Shown piece after piece: positions 10,750 through 21,955 of a stretch of DNA of 64,000 bases. Within the stretch, counting starts at the first letter, position 1, and each line of letters begins with the position of its first letter. The notes beneath the pieces were generated by a model. It saw only the letters and a program-made list of their open reading frames with translations. It was not told the origin of the DNA and did no database searches. This DNA is from Bradysia coprophila (Eukaryota > Arthropoda > Insecta > Diptera > Sciaridae), in assembly GCF_014529535.1 (NCBI RefSeq), contig NW_023503584.1, forward strand, positions 2,267,005-2,331,004, given 5' to 3'. The position numbers and the translations under genes are program-made.

Positions 10750-13700
10750 GGGTACGGGCACCAGTATTCGGCCAAATAAGGATTGTGATTAACTTTGGTG
10801 ATTTTATTATAATAATTTTGCTAATTAATATTTACTTCTCAAATTTTAATTGAATTTAGCATTTAATTAAGATTTTTTTGATGATAATTATGGATATTTA
10901 TTTAATTATTTAATATTTGTAATTAAATCTCAAAGTTGAAAAACAGCGATTCGCTAGTTATCGGCCAAAAATTTCAGTTATCAGCCATGTTGATCCAGTT
11001 ATCGGCCACTTGAAGATTGTGTATAGGATAATGGGCGAAAATAGCAAGGAGAGGTGTTTTTACAATCCGACTGTTGAATATTATTGATATTTGGACAAAG
11101 CAGAAAGAATATAGAGGAAGAAGTAGGTTTTCATACGATATTAGCGAAGAACAGTGGACATTCATTAAGATTGGAAGAAATATTGAAGGAAACAATTGTT
11201 CTATATTACATAGAGAAAATGTTTTATTGAACACTGATAGATACGTTTTATAGAAAAATAAAGGATGGGTAGATATCACATTTGGCTTTGTAATTTGATA
11301 AGCTTGTCATTCAATCGTTTCAAAGTCAGCTGGGTTTTTATTCGAGCTTTTTCAATTCTTTCTTCTTTTCGTTTTTCAAGCGCCTCGGACTTGAGTTTTG
11401 CCTTCTCGAGCCTTTCTTTCTTTCGCTTTTCAACTGCCTCAATTTTATCTTTTTTTTCGTCTTCAAGACGTTGTTTCATTGCTCTCCATTCGGGTGCTGA
11501 TACCGCCATTGGAGTTTTCAACTTCTCCTTTCTCTTTTTACCTGAACTAATAGGCTTCGGATAGAATAAATGCTTCGTGAACCCAGTCCCAATTGGACTT
11601 ATCAAGTTTGGAGCAACGTGATTTGAAAAATGTGTTTGGGAGTTGGATTGAACGGCTCGTGCGAGATCAGGGACGATGGATGTCGTGATGTTACCTTCGA
11701 TATTGGATTTCGTCTGATCAGAATAATTTGTTATGTCGCGGAGTGCTTGCGCTGTTGAAATGTTTTTCGATTTGACGTCATCAACATCGGCACCGGATTC
11801 GGCTTGGTTTATTTTTAGTTCACAGGTCGATGTAACAGGTACGATTGGTTGAAGTATTCTACAAGCTATAGAGGTCTCAGATTCATTTCTTGGGTCGCAG
11901 GCTGTCGACGTAAAGCTTTGAGAACTTGAGAAAGTCGGTGTGGCATCGTCGACATCCATAATAAATTCTGATAATTGAACTGACGTCAACGCCTTATCTT
12001 CAAATACATACGTGACTGAATCCAGCTCAGAAATTTCGAGCTCATCTTCCTGTAATCCAATAAACTCAATTAGAGGTTGAGATATCGGCGTTGAATCATT
12101 CAATGTAACGCATTGCGGCTCGTGTTCTGCTGGGGTTTCATTTCGCATAGCTTGCAGTACAGCATCTACGTTGATACCTTGTCCGATTAATATATCTCGC
12201 ATATAATTGATAACATTCGATGCTATCGATAAATCGTCGATACTTGGCTTTTGGACAGCTGCTGCGTTAAGATTTTCGATAGTGTTTTGAACACACTTGC
12301 TATAATCCACAGCATCTGGATTAAAAGGATAAATTCCCGTTGCACGAAATCCATTTCGTATGGCTTGAGATAAGTCTTTTTCTTGGAGAACAGTCGCAAT
12401 CATGGGACAAAATGTTGTTTTTGTTAATGTTCGTTCCAAATTTTCAGATCGCCGTTGCCAGGCTAACACTGTTTTCTTGTAGTCACTTTTCAATGACTTG
12501 AAGATCGACACATCAGCCATTTGTAAGATGTGAGTACAATTCGGCAAGAAAGAGTACAAAATGATCTGATTATCATGGCAAAATTGGCTCAATTCCATTG
12601 TGAGATGTGATTTATGACCATCTACCAGCAGCAAAACTGGTTTCTTAATGTTACTTTGAGTTATCCATTGGTTAAATCCATTTGCAATAAATTCGAAAAA
12701 TGTTTCGCTTCTCATCCAACCGGTCTCGGACTTTCCAATAAACCATGTATCTGGCACGGTACTTATAATATCCTTAGGTAACCGAACGTAAGGGAATACG
12801 ACCATCGGCGTTACTGTTTCACCACTCGCACTGAACGTGAACAAGCATGTGATGGTTTCTTTTTCGCTACCTTTCTGCACCGTGTAGACATTTTTCCAAC
12901 CTTTGGGAGCAATAACTTTTCCTGTTTTCGGACACATGGAGAAGCTAGTTTCGTCACAGTTGAATATCCTTTTCGGGTCGAGTAAAACGTCGCCGGCGTT
13001 TTCCCTTTGCATGTAATTCTCCAGGTCGGTGAACCACTTTCGAATGCTCTGTTCCGTTACTACTGCACGACCGCCTGATATTCCTTCAGCTTCACGCAAA
13101 CTAAGCTCCGGATGTCTTCTTAAGAAGAGTTTGTACCAAGATTTCCCTGGACGGTTGTCTGTAAACGGATTTTGCCGTTCGTCATCTCGGATTATGTTTT
13201 GTACAGTGTTCAACAGGTCATCTGGTTTTCGGGGAAAGCCGCATTTCGTTAGGCTTATCATCCACTGCACAAGTGTCTCTTCTTCCCGAACCGTGAGAAT
13301 TGTATTAGGACCCATTTTACGAGGCCCGTTAGCTGTTTTTCCGTTGATTTTATCTTGTAGAGTTGCTCGGGGCACTCCATATTTGACACTGGCAGCACGA
13401 ATACTTAACTGGCTCTTGATCACTTCATTTACCGCATTCAGCATTGCTGTTTCTTCGTAACGAAACCGTTTTCGCTCAACTTTTGGCCTGAAAATTTGTT
13501 TTTTTATGCAAATTAGACTCATTGCTAGGTTATTTTGATTCTGAAATTCATCATGGCCGAACACTAAAACACAATGGAAAAAGTGACTTCAATGTTCGGC
13601 CACAACAATTTCAGTCTTTTTATTCAGTTTTAAATTACTTTCCGTAATGAAATTTATAATTAATCACAAAATTAAGCCTTTGTCTATGTTTCCGAGTGTT

Positions 13701-14006
13701 TATTTCGTATTAAAACACTTTTTAATTGAAGAAATACTTACATTTTTCATAATCACTTTGGCAGCGTTCTCTTAACAAAAGACTTAGCCGAACCATAATA
13801 ATAAACACGTCATGTGTTTCAAGACAATTAAAAATACACTGTAAACTGTAATATGAATGAGGCTTCATCAACCATAGGGTAATTGATGTAGCTTCCAATA
13901 AAAAATACAATCGGGGCAATTTATTTTATAGAATATAGATTATTTAATGAAAATATTTGTAAGTGGCCGATAACTGGGAGGTGGCCGAATACTGGTGCCC
14001 GTACCC
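10750..14006. mobile_element. Complete pogo/Tigger-like DNA transposon
   Basis: A 3257-bp element has exact terminal inverted repeats of at least 24 bp, starting GGGTACGGGCACCAGTATTC. Both ends are flanked by TA (10748-10749 and 14007-14008), the Tc1/mariner/pogo target duplication. It carries one long transposase gene on the minus strand. Motifs resembling TTATCGGCCA or GGCCGATAAC recur just inside both ends (10956-11012 and 13965-13990) and are likely transposase-binding subterminal repeats. Intact ends plus an unbroken transposase frame suggest a recent insertion that may still be mobile. Confidence 0.92.
11276..13564 (-). CDS. Pogo/Tigger-like DDE transposase
   Basis: A 762-residue open frame in a single exon. 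Residues about 30-80 look like a Psq-type helix-turn-helix (RFRYEETAMLNAVNEV, then SIRAASVKYGVPRATLQDKI). Residues about 95-165 fit a CENPB-type second DNA-binding domain (NRPGKSWYKLFLRRHPELS). The DDE_1 catalytic domain follows, with D204 in FNCDETSF, D315 in LLVDGHKSH and D351 in QMADVSIFKSLK. This gives a DD35D arrangement. The C-terminal ~75 residues are highly charged Lys/Glu/Arg and likely form a coiled coil. All three catalytic acids are present and the frame has no interruption. The ATG at 13564 is used; a second one lies 14 codons in. Its role would be cut-and-paste transposition of the surrounding element. Host domestication is less likely because the element ends are intact. Confidence 0.9.
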   Translation of the reverse strand: MFGHDEFQNQNNLAMSLICIKKQIFRPKVERKRFRYEETAMLNAVNEVIKSQLSIRAASVKYGVPRATLQDKINGKTANGPRKMGPNTILTVREEETLVQWMISLTKCGFPRKPDDLLNTVQNIIRDDERQNPFTDNRPGKSWYKLFLRRHPELSLREAEGISGGRAVVTEQSIRKWFTDLENYMQRENAGDVLLDPKRIFNCDETSFSMCPKTGKVIAPKGWKNVYTVQKGSEKETITCLFTFSASGETVTPMVVFPYVRLPKDIISTVPDTWFIGKSETGWMRSETFFEFIANGFNQWITQSNIKKPVLLLVDGHKSHLTMELSQFCHDNQIILYSFLPNCTHILQMADVSIFKSLKSDYKKTVLAWQRRSENLERTLTKTTFCPMIATVLQEKDLSQAIRNGFRATGIYPFNPDAVDYSKCVQNTIENLNAAAVQKPSIDDLSIASNVINYMRDILIGQGINVDAVLQAMRNETPAEHEPQCVTLNDSTPISQPLIEFIGLQEDELEISELDSVTYVFEDKALTSVQLSEFIMDVDDATPTFSSSQSFTSTACDPRNESETSIACRILQPIVPVTSTCELKINQAESGADVDDVKSKNISTAQALRDITNYSDQTKSNIEGNITTSIVPDLARAVQSNSQTHFSNHVAPNLISPIGTGFTKHLFYPKPISSGKKRKEKLKTPMAVSAPEWRAMKQRLEDEKKDKIEAVEKRKKERLEKAKLKSEALEKRKEERIEKARIKTQLTLKRLNDKLIKLQSQM

Positions 14007-14008
14007 TA

Positions 14009-16290
14009 CTACAAGGGAAGTTCACCACCATTATTTAGAGCGCTTGCGTGTTGAATTTCATTTTTGGATAGTTACCATGCCGCCTATTGTTTTGCAGTGC
14101 AATTGATTGAATATATAGTTTGACGTTATGAAATCGGTATATATGGTTCTGACATAAGAATTGAACTCCTATTTATTGGCAACCTAATCTAGATTTACAT
14201 ATTGATTTCTGACAGAGGTTCTGACCGTTTTTCATAACTTTAATAACTGTGAGTTGAACGAACTCATTGCTGGAACACTCACAAAAAGAATATAATTGCG
14301 AATCGACGTAATTTAACACAGAAAACGTTTCTTTTTCACTCTTTTTTCGGGTACTGAAGACAGCGTAGATTCGAGATAATTTAACGTTTCGTTGTTAGCA
14401 CTAAATCCGAGATTTGGATCTTTTTAACATTAAACATTTGCATATAAAGCCGTTACTGTCCTACGCGTCATTAAATTTTCATAAGCCACACAATGTAAAA
14501 AAGCATCAATTAAATCTCATGCAACATGTTCGTCGCCGGGTCAAAGAGGTTAATTGGTCACTTTCAGTGAGTCCGTTGATTACACGGTCAATGTATGGAT
14601 ATATGCATACATTATGTATGCACACACATCCATACACATAATATTCCACCTTTTTACTCTTTCAATTTCCAACCAAGTGTGGAAAAACGTCTTCCACACA
14701 AGACATTAAACTGATAAACAATTTCTCATAAACGAAAGGGTCACAACCTTTCTCAAACACATGTTCAATGTGATTCTCTTGTTTTTTGCTTGCTTGTTTT
14801 TACAACATTAAACCAACACCAGAGTTGTTACCAAAAAGAAAAACAAAACATAAAATTCCGTTTGAAAAAACATCTCGGTTTTTTTCTACTCTAAGTTCAG
14901 TTACTGGTTGTAAGTAAACGAAAAACGTCCTCTCCTGGCTTGTTATAGCTACGACGACGACGACGAAACAGATAAATGTTAATACAAACAATAGCAACGA
15001 ATAAATGTATAATTAAATCAACTTTAAACAAACAACAATGTGTTCGGTTCAGCTTTTGTTTGAATGGCTGGGATAGCCAAAGATGCGATGCAATTAAACC
15101 GAAGACAAATATTAATATAAAAAAAGGAACACAAAGTATATTCATGAGCGATTCGCTTTGATACGAAGTCATAATGATGGCAACTCATATGTTATATCCA
15201 TCCAGACACACAGTATTATAAAACATGTAACATTGATCTTAATAGAGACATTCACCCTAACCACATATTTACTCATGCCAAACACTGTGTAGTTATACCT
15301 GCGATTAATTAAAATCAGTTTAGCACGTGATGTGTACGATCATTATTATTGTGGTCGGCTTGTTTACGTGACGGTTACAAATGTTATCCAATCAGTCGGG
15401 ACTTGCAAATGATGACACAAGGATATTTGTATTGATAATTCCGGACAGATATCGTTGTTCAACTAGGACTCACCTTTTGTGGGTGGTTATCCTAATTGGA
15501 TTTTGAGTCATTCCGAAACTTCTGCTGTAAAAGATAAACGTGAAGGAGTGTCACAGACATTTAAAAAACATATTCACGGAAAACGGCTAATTAGTTCCTG
15601 TTCACTAAAGGAAATTGTCGCGTAACTGTGCACAGTTTATGTTGCTTTTCGTGTATTTCATTCGTTTTCAATCAACCCTAAAATCAATAGCAAGTTTCAA
15701 CTGTGTGTTGTACGGATAGCAATGTACGAAAGCGGTTTGATTGGTGGTATGCATAAGTTATAGCGAAGACAAGCCTACATTGCGGCTATATCAACCGCAA
15801 ACGTTTTATGACTCCTATCATAGCACTTTCGCTTCCAAGGACTGCGACATAAAACATTTCTAGTCTACTGTAGTATAGACTGCATTTCTTCCGTATAGAC
15901 AGGAGACGTGTTTTCTTTGTGTGCAACGTATGCGTTAGATAGACACCAAATTTGACATCTTGAGTGTTTATACTTGGAGCAAGAGTGCTATGCTATCTTA
16001 AAGTTCTTGAATATCTATTGTCGCTAATTCGGTATCAGAGGCTAGTTCGAACGATCCTTCACATTTCGTTTGTGTTGAGTTCGTGGCAAATACTCTTTTT
16101 AGAGCAGAACACGCTGAGGACGGTCTTCATATTAAGACCTAAGCAGATCTCCTGATAAAAGGCCATCATGTTCAAGCTTTCTATTAATAATTGATTTTTC
16201 TAGGCGGCGGTGCTTAGGGGAAAATTTTGTTTGCGAGTTTAAATTGTTCGAAAAAAAACCTACCGCATCCGCTCCGGTAACATTGTCTTA
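14009..16290. other. Intergenic DNA, no supported gene
   Basis: I found no exon with recognisable similarity. A minus-strand frame at 14897-15172 is listed separately as a weak candidate. A small palindrome (ATGCATAC/GTATGCA) lies near 14600-14620. The remainder is unique AT-rich sequence. Confidence 0.4.
14897..15172 (-). CDS. Weak candidate: small two-pass membrane protein
   Basis: A 91-codon ATG-to-stop frame. It has two hydrophobic stretches, about residues 11-33 (MNILCVPFFILIFVFGLI) and 52-68 (LIIHLFVAIVCINIYL), followed by five arginines. This is consistent with two membrane helices and a positively charged cytosolic side. A TATAAT-like stretch lies on the minus strand about 45 bases upstream. 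I do not recognise the family. AT-rich DNA yields hydrophobic frames by chance, and other frames of this length here look spurious, so confidence is low. Confidence 0.18.
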   Translation of the reverse strand: MTSYQSESLMNILCVPFFILIFVFGLIASHLWLSQPFKQKLNRTHCCLFKVDLIIHLFVAIVCINIYLFRRRRRSYNKPGEDVFRLLTTSN

Positions 16291-16294
16291 TTAA

Positions 16295-16508
16295 CCTGTT
16301 ACAGACGGCTGTTACATTTAACCATTGTTATTATCGGGACTATTACTTCCATCGATCAAAGTATTTAAATCGATTGATTTCAAATCTTGTACTTCAATTT
16401 TGTTGAACATGCGTTTTACTATGTAAATGACCCTATTACCCAGAGCTTGTCACTATTTTTGTCGTCGTTATCGATAACAGATGATGATGAATAGCCGTAT
16501 GTGACACG
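16295..16508. mobile_element. piggyBac-like MITE at TTAA, full copy
   Basis: A 214-bp element lies between TTAA at 16291-16294 and TTAA at 16509-16512. The ends are CCTGTTACAGACGGC and a degenerate inverted GCCGTATGTGACACG. Internal landmarks shared with other copies are TTACTTCCATCGATCAAAG, TTTCAAATCTTGTACTTCAA and GTCGTCGTTATCGATAACAG. TTAA targeting points to piggyBac-type mobilisation. No coding capacity. Confidence 0.75.
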
Positions 16509-16512
16509 TTAA

Positions 16513-17094
16513 GTGAATTCTTTCTTTTCTACGCATTTTTTAGACAATCAACAATGAGCGGAGATTGTGCTTCAAACTCTCGTCTCCCATACACCGTTTA
16601 TGGACGCATGTTTTGGTTGCGGAGACAACAAAATGTGACGATTTCTAGCCATTTCCTTGTACAGGTTTTTCTTTCTTGATTACGTCGTCTCGGTTGCTGT
16701 GTATTTGCTCTACTAGTTCGATTATTTATGGACAAAGTGTGTCCGTACACGTAGAATCCTATAAGTTAGATTAAGCTTTAATGCGGAGTATTAATGTTAG
16801 AGCGTCCGTTCTTTTATCGTTCAATCGCCTTACTCCTGTTTGCTCGAGACTTGAGGATTAAATGGGACGACAACGACATTTAATGTAACGAGCGTTCTAT
16901 ATGATGATCGTATCAGAATGTTTCAGACGCAGAACATAATGAAGACCGAATTTATTAAGAATTTGTCCTCATTTGAGAGATTATTCTATTAGATGTGTTG
17001 CATCTTTAACGTTTAACCGACCACAGGGAATTCCCTCAGTAATATTAGAGACGACAGAAAACCAACACCGCCATTTCGAAAGTCAAAGGTGTCT
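16513..17094. other. Intergenic DNA, nothing recognised
   Basis: No exon, promoter or repeat could be supported in this stretch between two MITEs. Confidence 0.4.
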
Positions 17095-17102
17095 GTTGCA
17101 GG

Positions 17103-17296
17103 CAGGGCCTATTCTACGGAAACATGTTTCTCAGGTTTTTGAAAGTTTCCAAAATGTTTCCTAAAGTTTCTTAAAGTTTCTTAAGGAAACTTTTCTAGAA
17201 ACTTGAAGAAACTTTGAGAAACTTTAAGAAACTTTTCAGAAACATTTTGGAAACTTTCAAAAACCTGAGAAACATGTTTCCGTAGAATAGGCCCTG
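17103..17296. mobile_element. hAT MITE, perfect fold-back
   Basis: A 194-bp element is built almost wholly of an inverted repeat with ends CAGGGCCTATTCTACGG. It is flanked by the exact 8-bp duplication GTTGCAGG (17095-17102 and 17297-17304). Inside are several direct and inverted copies of an AGTTTC(T)T motif. Near-perfect arms suggest a young insertion. Confidence 0.9.
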
Positions 17297-17304
17297 GTTG
17301 CAGG

Positions 17305-20300
17305 TACTGATTTTTTTAGGACGTAATCCTCCCATATTTTCCCGATTTCCCGATATTTTGGGAAAATCAGAAAAACTTTAGGAAAATTCTGGAAAAATGG
17401 TTTACCAAAAATAGTTCCTGGTTTGTTAACGTTCAATGTTTTTTGTCAGTAATTGTGACTGTCTTCAACTCAAATTGGAACTCAGACCAGTCATTTCATC
17501 CAGTAAACGTTCGGCTACAAGATAACCGACAGTGCCCTAAATTCAAGCTGAATTTGTTTTCAAAATAAGGTGCAAATAGCGAGCAAATTAAACCTAACAA
17601 CTAAAAGTGAATCACTAAAAAAACTAAAACTAAAAAAAATTGTTTGTTCCAATAAAACCATGTCACAATTACCGATCGTCAATAAATCATAAAAAATAAT
17701 TTTAGGTTTGTTATAAACACAAAACGATAACCTACTTCGTAAATAAATCATTCAAAGCCATTTAACATCGGTTCCAATGCAAAGTGTACTCAATACACTC
17801 TATTCAAACAATTAGTTTGTTTGCTCAAAGTTAACAGCAAACATCCAAATTTAAACAACAACTGTGGCAGGAATAAGAGAAAAAAGCAAATTGCATGGAC
17901 TTATAAGTCGCTGTTGATTTTGAAACTGAAATAACGACATAAATATCAAACGGTAACAGCATTTCGATTGGTTTCTTTCTTTTTCTTTTCAATTTTTTTT
18001 CTGTATTGAACAGGTGTTTTAATTGACACTCTAAAAATTGATTAACAAAACAGACGAGGGAAAGAAAGAACGAGAAAAAAATGGGAATGCATACATTTGA
18101 GATAAGCTTTTATTATTGCCATTGAATTGTGCGGAGCGTATTTATGATGACTATTTTGATGAAGAGAAGACGAAAAAAAAAATCGTCAAATCGAAAACGG
18201 TTAATTGGTATGCTTTTGTTGAATTTTTATTTTATTTTCTTCTATTTCTTTCAAAGCGATAAAGAACAGTTTTGCGCTATTCTAAGCCACGAAATTTCGA
18301 TCCATAAAAAAATCTCTTTCGAAATGAACACTCTAATACCTTCATCATCAATGTCCGATTACGATCGATTGTGTATTGAAAGAGAAGAAGAAAAAAAATA
18401 AATAACTTTAATCTCCAAACTGTAGATGCTACTACACCAACAACAACCGCAATATACAATACAAATTCAGCAAATCAAGCAATGTATACATTTCTGCTGA
18501 CCTAACGACCCAATCTAATGTATAAATTTATACATTCAACTGCTCCGAGATTAAATCAATGATTTTTCTCCGCATTTTTTTGTTTCTTTAAATTTAATTT
18601 ATCGAATCTATTAGCTCATCTGCTGATCATCTTCCATATATTACTTATTACCGGGCTTGACTAGAAAATGACATCATCCAGCAATACCAAATCAGCGTAC
18701 CAGTTTAACATTTCAAACACAAGAATGAATCAAGCATCACAAATAATAATTGCCGTAAAATGGTTTTACGATTTTTCAACCATGCTTTGATTGTAATTGA
18801 AAAAAAAAAATAAAGAAAAAAAATGATGAAGAAGAAGACGACATAGGTACCGTGTATGCCCTTATGTAGCAGCGAAACATGACAAGATGGACTTGATTCG
18901 GTTATTTATTTGCGCGTCGTAAGTTCAAGTTCAAGATTTATTTTATTATTCAACGATAGGTATAAATACACATGAGATTCGATTCAATTTTAATGATTTG
19001 ATAAGTCTCATCGGTCTTCTTCCATTCGCGTGGAATACGTTGCATATATTTTATCCATCTGTCCCAGCAGAAAATGACTCGTTCGTTGGCTATTTATCAT
19101 GTTATGTGTAACGAGAATTGCATTGTAAATACTCACATAAATAGGCAAAATGCGAATGCATAACAAAATATATGTATCAACGAACTGATGACTCATCGGC
19201 ATGTTTATACACACATAAGAAAAAAAAAAATGCGCGCAAGCGTACTCTCTCCCAGAGCCATCCCAATTAGTGCTTTCCCCATTTTCACCATCAACATTGA
19301 ATTATTCAACCGAATTTAGCAGGAAGCTTTCTGTTAGTGTAAACCTGAAAATTGTGTAGGGCGGACGTTAGGGAATATTGAATAAAAAGCTGAACTTTGT
19401 TCTACAAAGTTACCGACGAAATTTCGGCACATCGGTTCATGCCATTAATTGGTTGGTCGGAATTTACAAGAGACCTATATGCTTCCGAATGGACAAGCAA
19501 TTTGCTCAGATTTGTTTAGCAAAATAGAAAAAAGTTCTGTTGTCTGTGAACCGTACGAAGCAATTAGCTGTATATACCACAACTGTGTGGAATTACAAGA
19601 GTCACCACATTTTATTTAACAAATTTTCAATGTTCATTCGATTCCACTTAATCTAATCTGTTTTTAATAGCTGAATATTGGCGAAATGCGACCAATCGTA
19701 GCATTTAAATAAAAACAAAATCTGACGTCAATTTATCATAGTGAAGCAACTGGTTGTTGTGATATCGTTGAGGAGAACTGAATAATTGAAATAGAAACCC
19801 GTTCAATGTGATGGTACATTTCCAATTTATACGGAAGTTCAAGCATTTTGGTTGAATAAAACCATTGTCGAATTGGTCAGTTCACCGTTAACTTAATGTT
19901 CTGTAATTTGCTTCAAGTTTTTTTTTATCAGAAACATTCTCGATAGTTCATGACAGCCTCATTAACTTTTTATGCTGAAAGTACAAATTTTTATCTATCT
20001 AATCACTCACTGTTGCGATTTTGTTTATTTTTTATTTTTTGTTTATTTTCGTTCAACAAGTTCTCGTTTGATGGGATAGAAAAATGTAAATGAAGTTTAA
20101 ATGTTACGAACGTTCGTCAGATGGTAATTTGAATACGGTCAATGAACAGTACAAAACCGAGATAAAATTTCTTTTACAGGAAGTTAATGTGGAAAAATAA
20201 TAGATATGCAGGCAGCAGGAGACTCGTACGTAGTAAAGTTTCTGCATATTATTATATTTTAAAATCTGAAAATGTAAACCAATGAAACTGTCCAAGCTAA

Positions 20301-20798
20301 CGTTAAAGCGACAATAAGTTGCAGCACTATTTTCTCTATTTGGCTTTCGATTTTTTTCGATTTTTTTTTTTTTGATTCGACAAGACTAATAATAACCGGA
20401 ACAGCGATAATTTTTATAATTCATTTAATGATTTTACTAAGAGAAATTGTGGCTTAGAATCCTACCGAATGAGAAAATTTTCAAATGTAAACTGAGGTAA
20501 GCAACTGTGAAGTGTCCAGTGTCCCAATGTCATAACTTTTAACTTTGTTTCTGTTGATGAATGCGGATTTAGCTAGCATCTTCAAATGATATTGCCAAGA
20601 TTTATTCTTTAACTTATTAATTACATTAATGCTCGAGCAGGCACTTAAGGTACGCTGGAAAGTAGTATAGAAGCCGGGGAACACCTCCAAATATTTTCTA
20701 AAATTCAAAAGTTAAACTTTAAATTTTTAGAAAATTATTATTACTCGGCTCCTTCAATGTGTTAAAGTTTATAAGTAATATGAGAGTTGTCCTATATG
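17305..20798. other. Gene-poor AT-rich DNA
   Basis: No exon could be supported. A 90-codon plus frame at 18129-18401 is Lys-rich and low in complexity (it contains KRRRKKK) and is probably chance. Poly-A and poly-T tracts are frequent. The stretch could be upstream or intronic sequence of the coronin gene further right, but nothing here shows it. Confidence 0.35.
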
Positions 20799-20979
20799 AA
20801 CCGTGAGTTGTCCTATAACCTGTATGAAAGTTCAATGGACCGGTTACTTCGTCCCATATACAAACGTCATTACGACAACTCACGGTTTTATGAACCGTGA
20901 GGTTGTCCTATCGTTTTTCTTTCATATAAATTTACACGGACATCTTAATATCAACTTTCCGTTAGGACACTTCACGGTT
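20799..20979. repeat. Two small adjacent inverted-repeat elements
   Basis: AACCGTGAGTTGTC at 20799 is matched by inverted GACAACTCACGGTT ending at 20887. A second unit begins AACCGTGAGGTTGTCC at 20893 and closes with GGACACTTCACGGTT near 20979. A further GAGTTGTCCTATATG precedes them at 20783. They look like tandem or nested copies of one short MITE. Confidence 0.6.
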
Positions 20980-21821
20980 GCTTACCATATAAAGAAATTG
21001 TAAGGGAAGAAGAAGCGCCACAAGCAGATTTTTGTAATAAATTAGTATTCACCTACAGAAATTTTACATTTCACGGAGATATGTTTGGGCCCAAGATACT
21101 GGGCCACTTGGGCCGAGGCACGGAGCCACTGTCGAGGACCACGGAGCCATTTGGCTCTGCACTATGTTCCTTATTTTAGTCCCTGATGAGTTGAATGGAT
21201 TTGAAAGTTCCAAATTGAGGACTTTCATCCCAAAGCGAGTTATTCATTAATTGCACCCTCTCAAAGAGAAAGGACCAATTCTATCAATACTTTTCGAAAA
21301 ATTGGTTAAGTTGAATTTAATGTTCAGTTGTCTTCTTAAGCCAAATGTGAATTTCTCTGGGTAACTTTTCTTCAGCTTTCATGCTCTCTAAGACGTGAAA
21401 CCATGAATATTTTTCTGAGAATCGGCAGTTGAAGTGGAATAGAGCACACGAAGCAAACAGTGAACTTTTTCAAATATTTTTTTTTCACATTATTTGAAAC
21501 AGGCATTTTTAATGTAATGTCAGCACTGTTCTCAACTTGATTCAACCTTTTACGAAATTTCGGTATAATTTCGGCGAGTCTACTTTTCCCAAGTTGAAAA
21601 AATTGTCTTTTCTCAACTCAGTAAAACTACGGCTTTGATAGACAATCTATACGTCTATTGCCTAAAAAAAAGGATTTATCATTCAATCGCATAAATAACT
21701 ATTTTGATACAGTTTGTCAAATTGCCCTACAACAATCGACAGAAACATCGCATCAGAAAAAATCATGAAAAACAGTGAGGTCTACTCAACTGTATAAAGC
21801 GCCCACAGCCAGAGATACGCC
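20980..21821. other. Intergenic DNA, nothing recognised
   Basis: No supported gene or repeat between the ACCGTGAG elements and the next palindrome. Confidence 0.35.
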
Positions 21822-21955
21822 TGTGGCGAGATAAAAGGATCATTGCAATAACAGTTGGCTTCTATGGGAGAGAATGTGAGAGAATTTGTATATTACTCTC
21901 TCACATTCTCTTCCATAGAAGCCAAATGTCATTCCAATGTGGCCTCATCGCCACA
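21822..21955. repeat. Fold-back palindrome
   Basis: Inverted arms carry TTGGCTTCTATGGGAGAGAA on the left and matching TTCCATAGAAGCCAA on the right, with TGTGGCGAG and CTCATCGCCACA at the outside. About 134 bp, no coding capacity, MITE-like. Confidence 0.65.

Noticed and set aside
11265-11564. Plus-strand frame over the transposase C-terminus
   Set aside because: It is the antisense shadow of the Lys/Glu-rich coiled coil of the transposase.
18129-18401. 90-codon Lys-rich frame
   Set aside because: Low-complexity AAA/GAA runs and poly-T derived Phe runs; looks like chance in AT-rich DNA.
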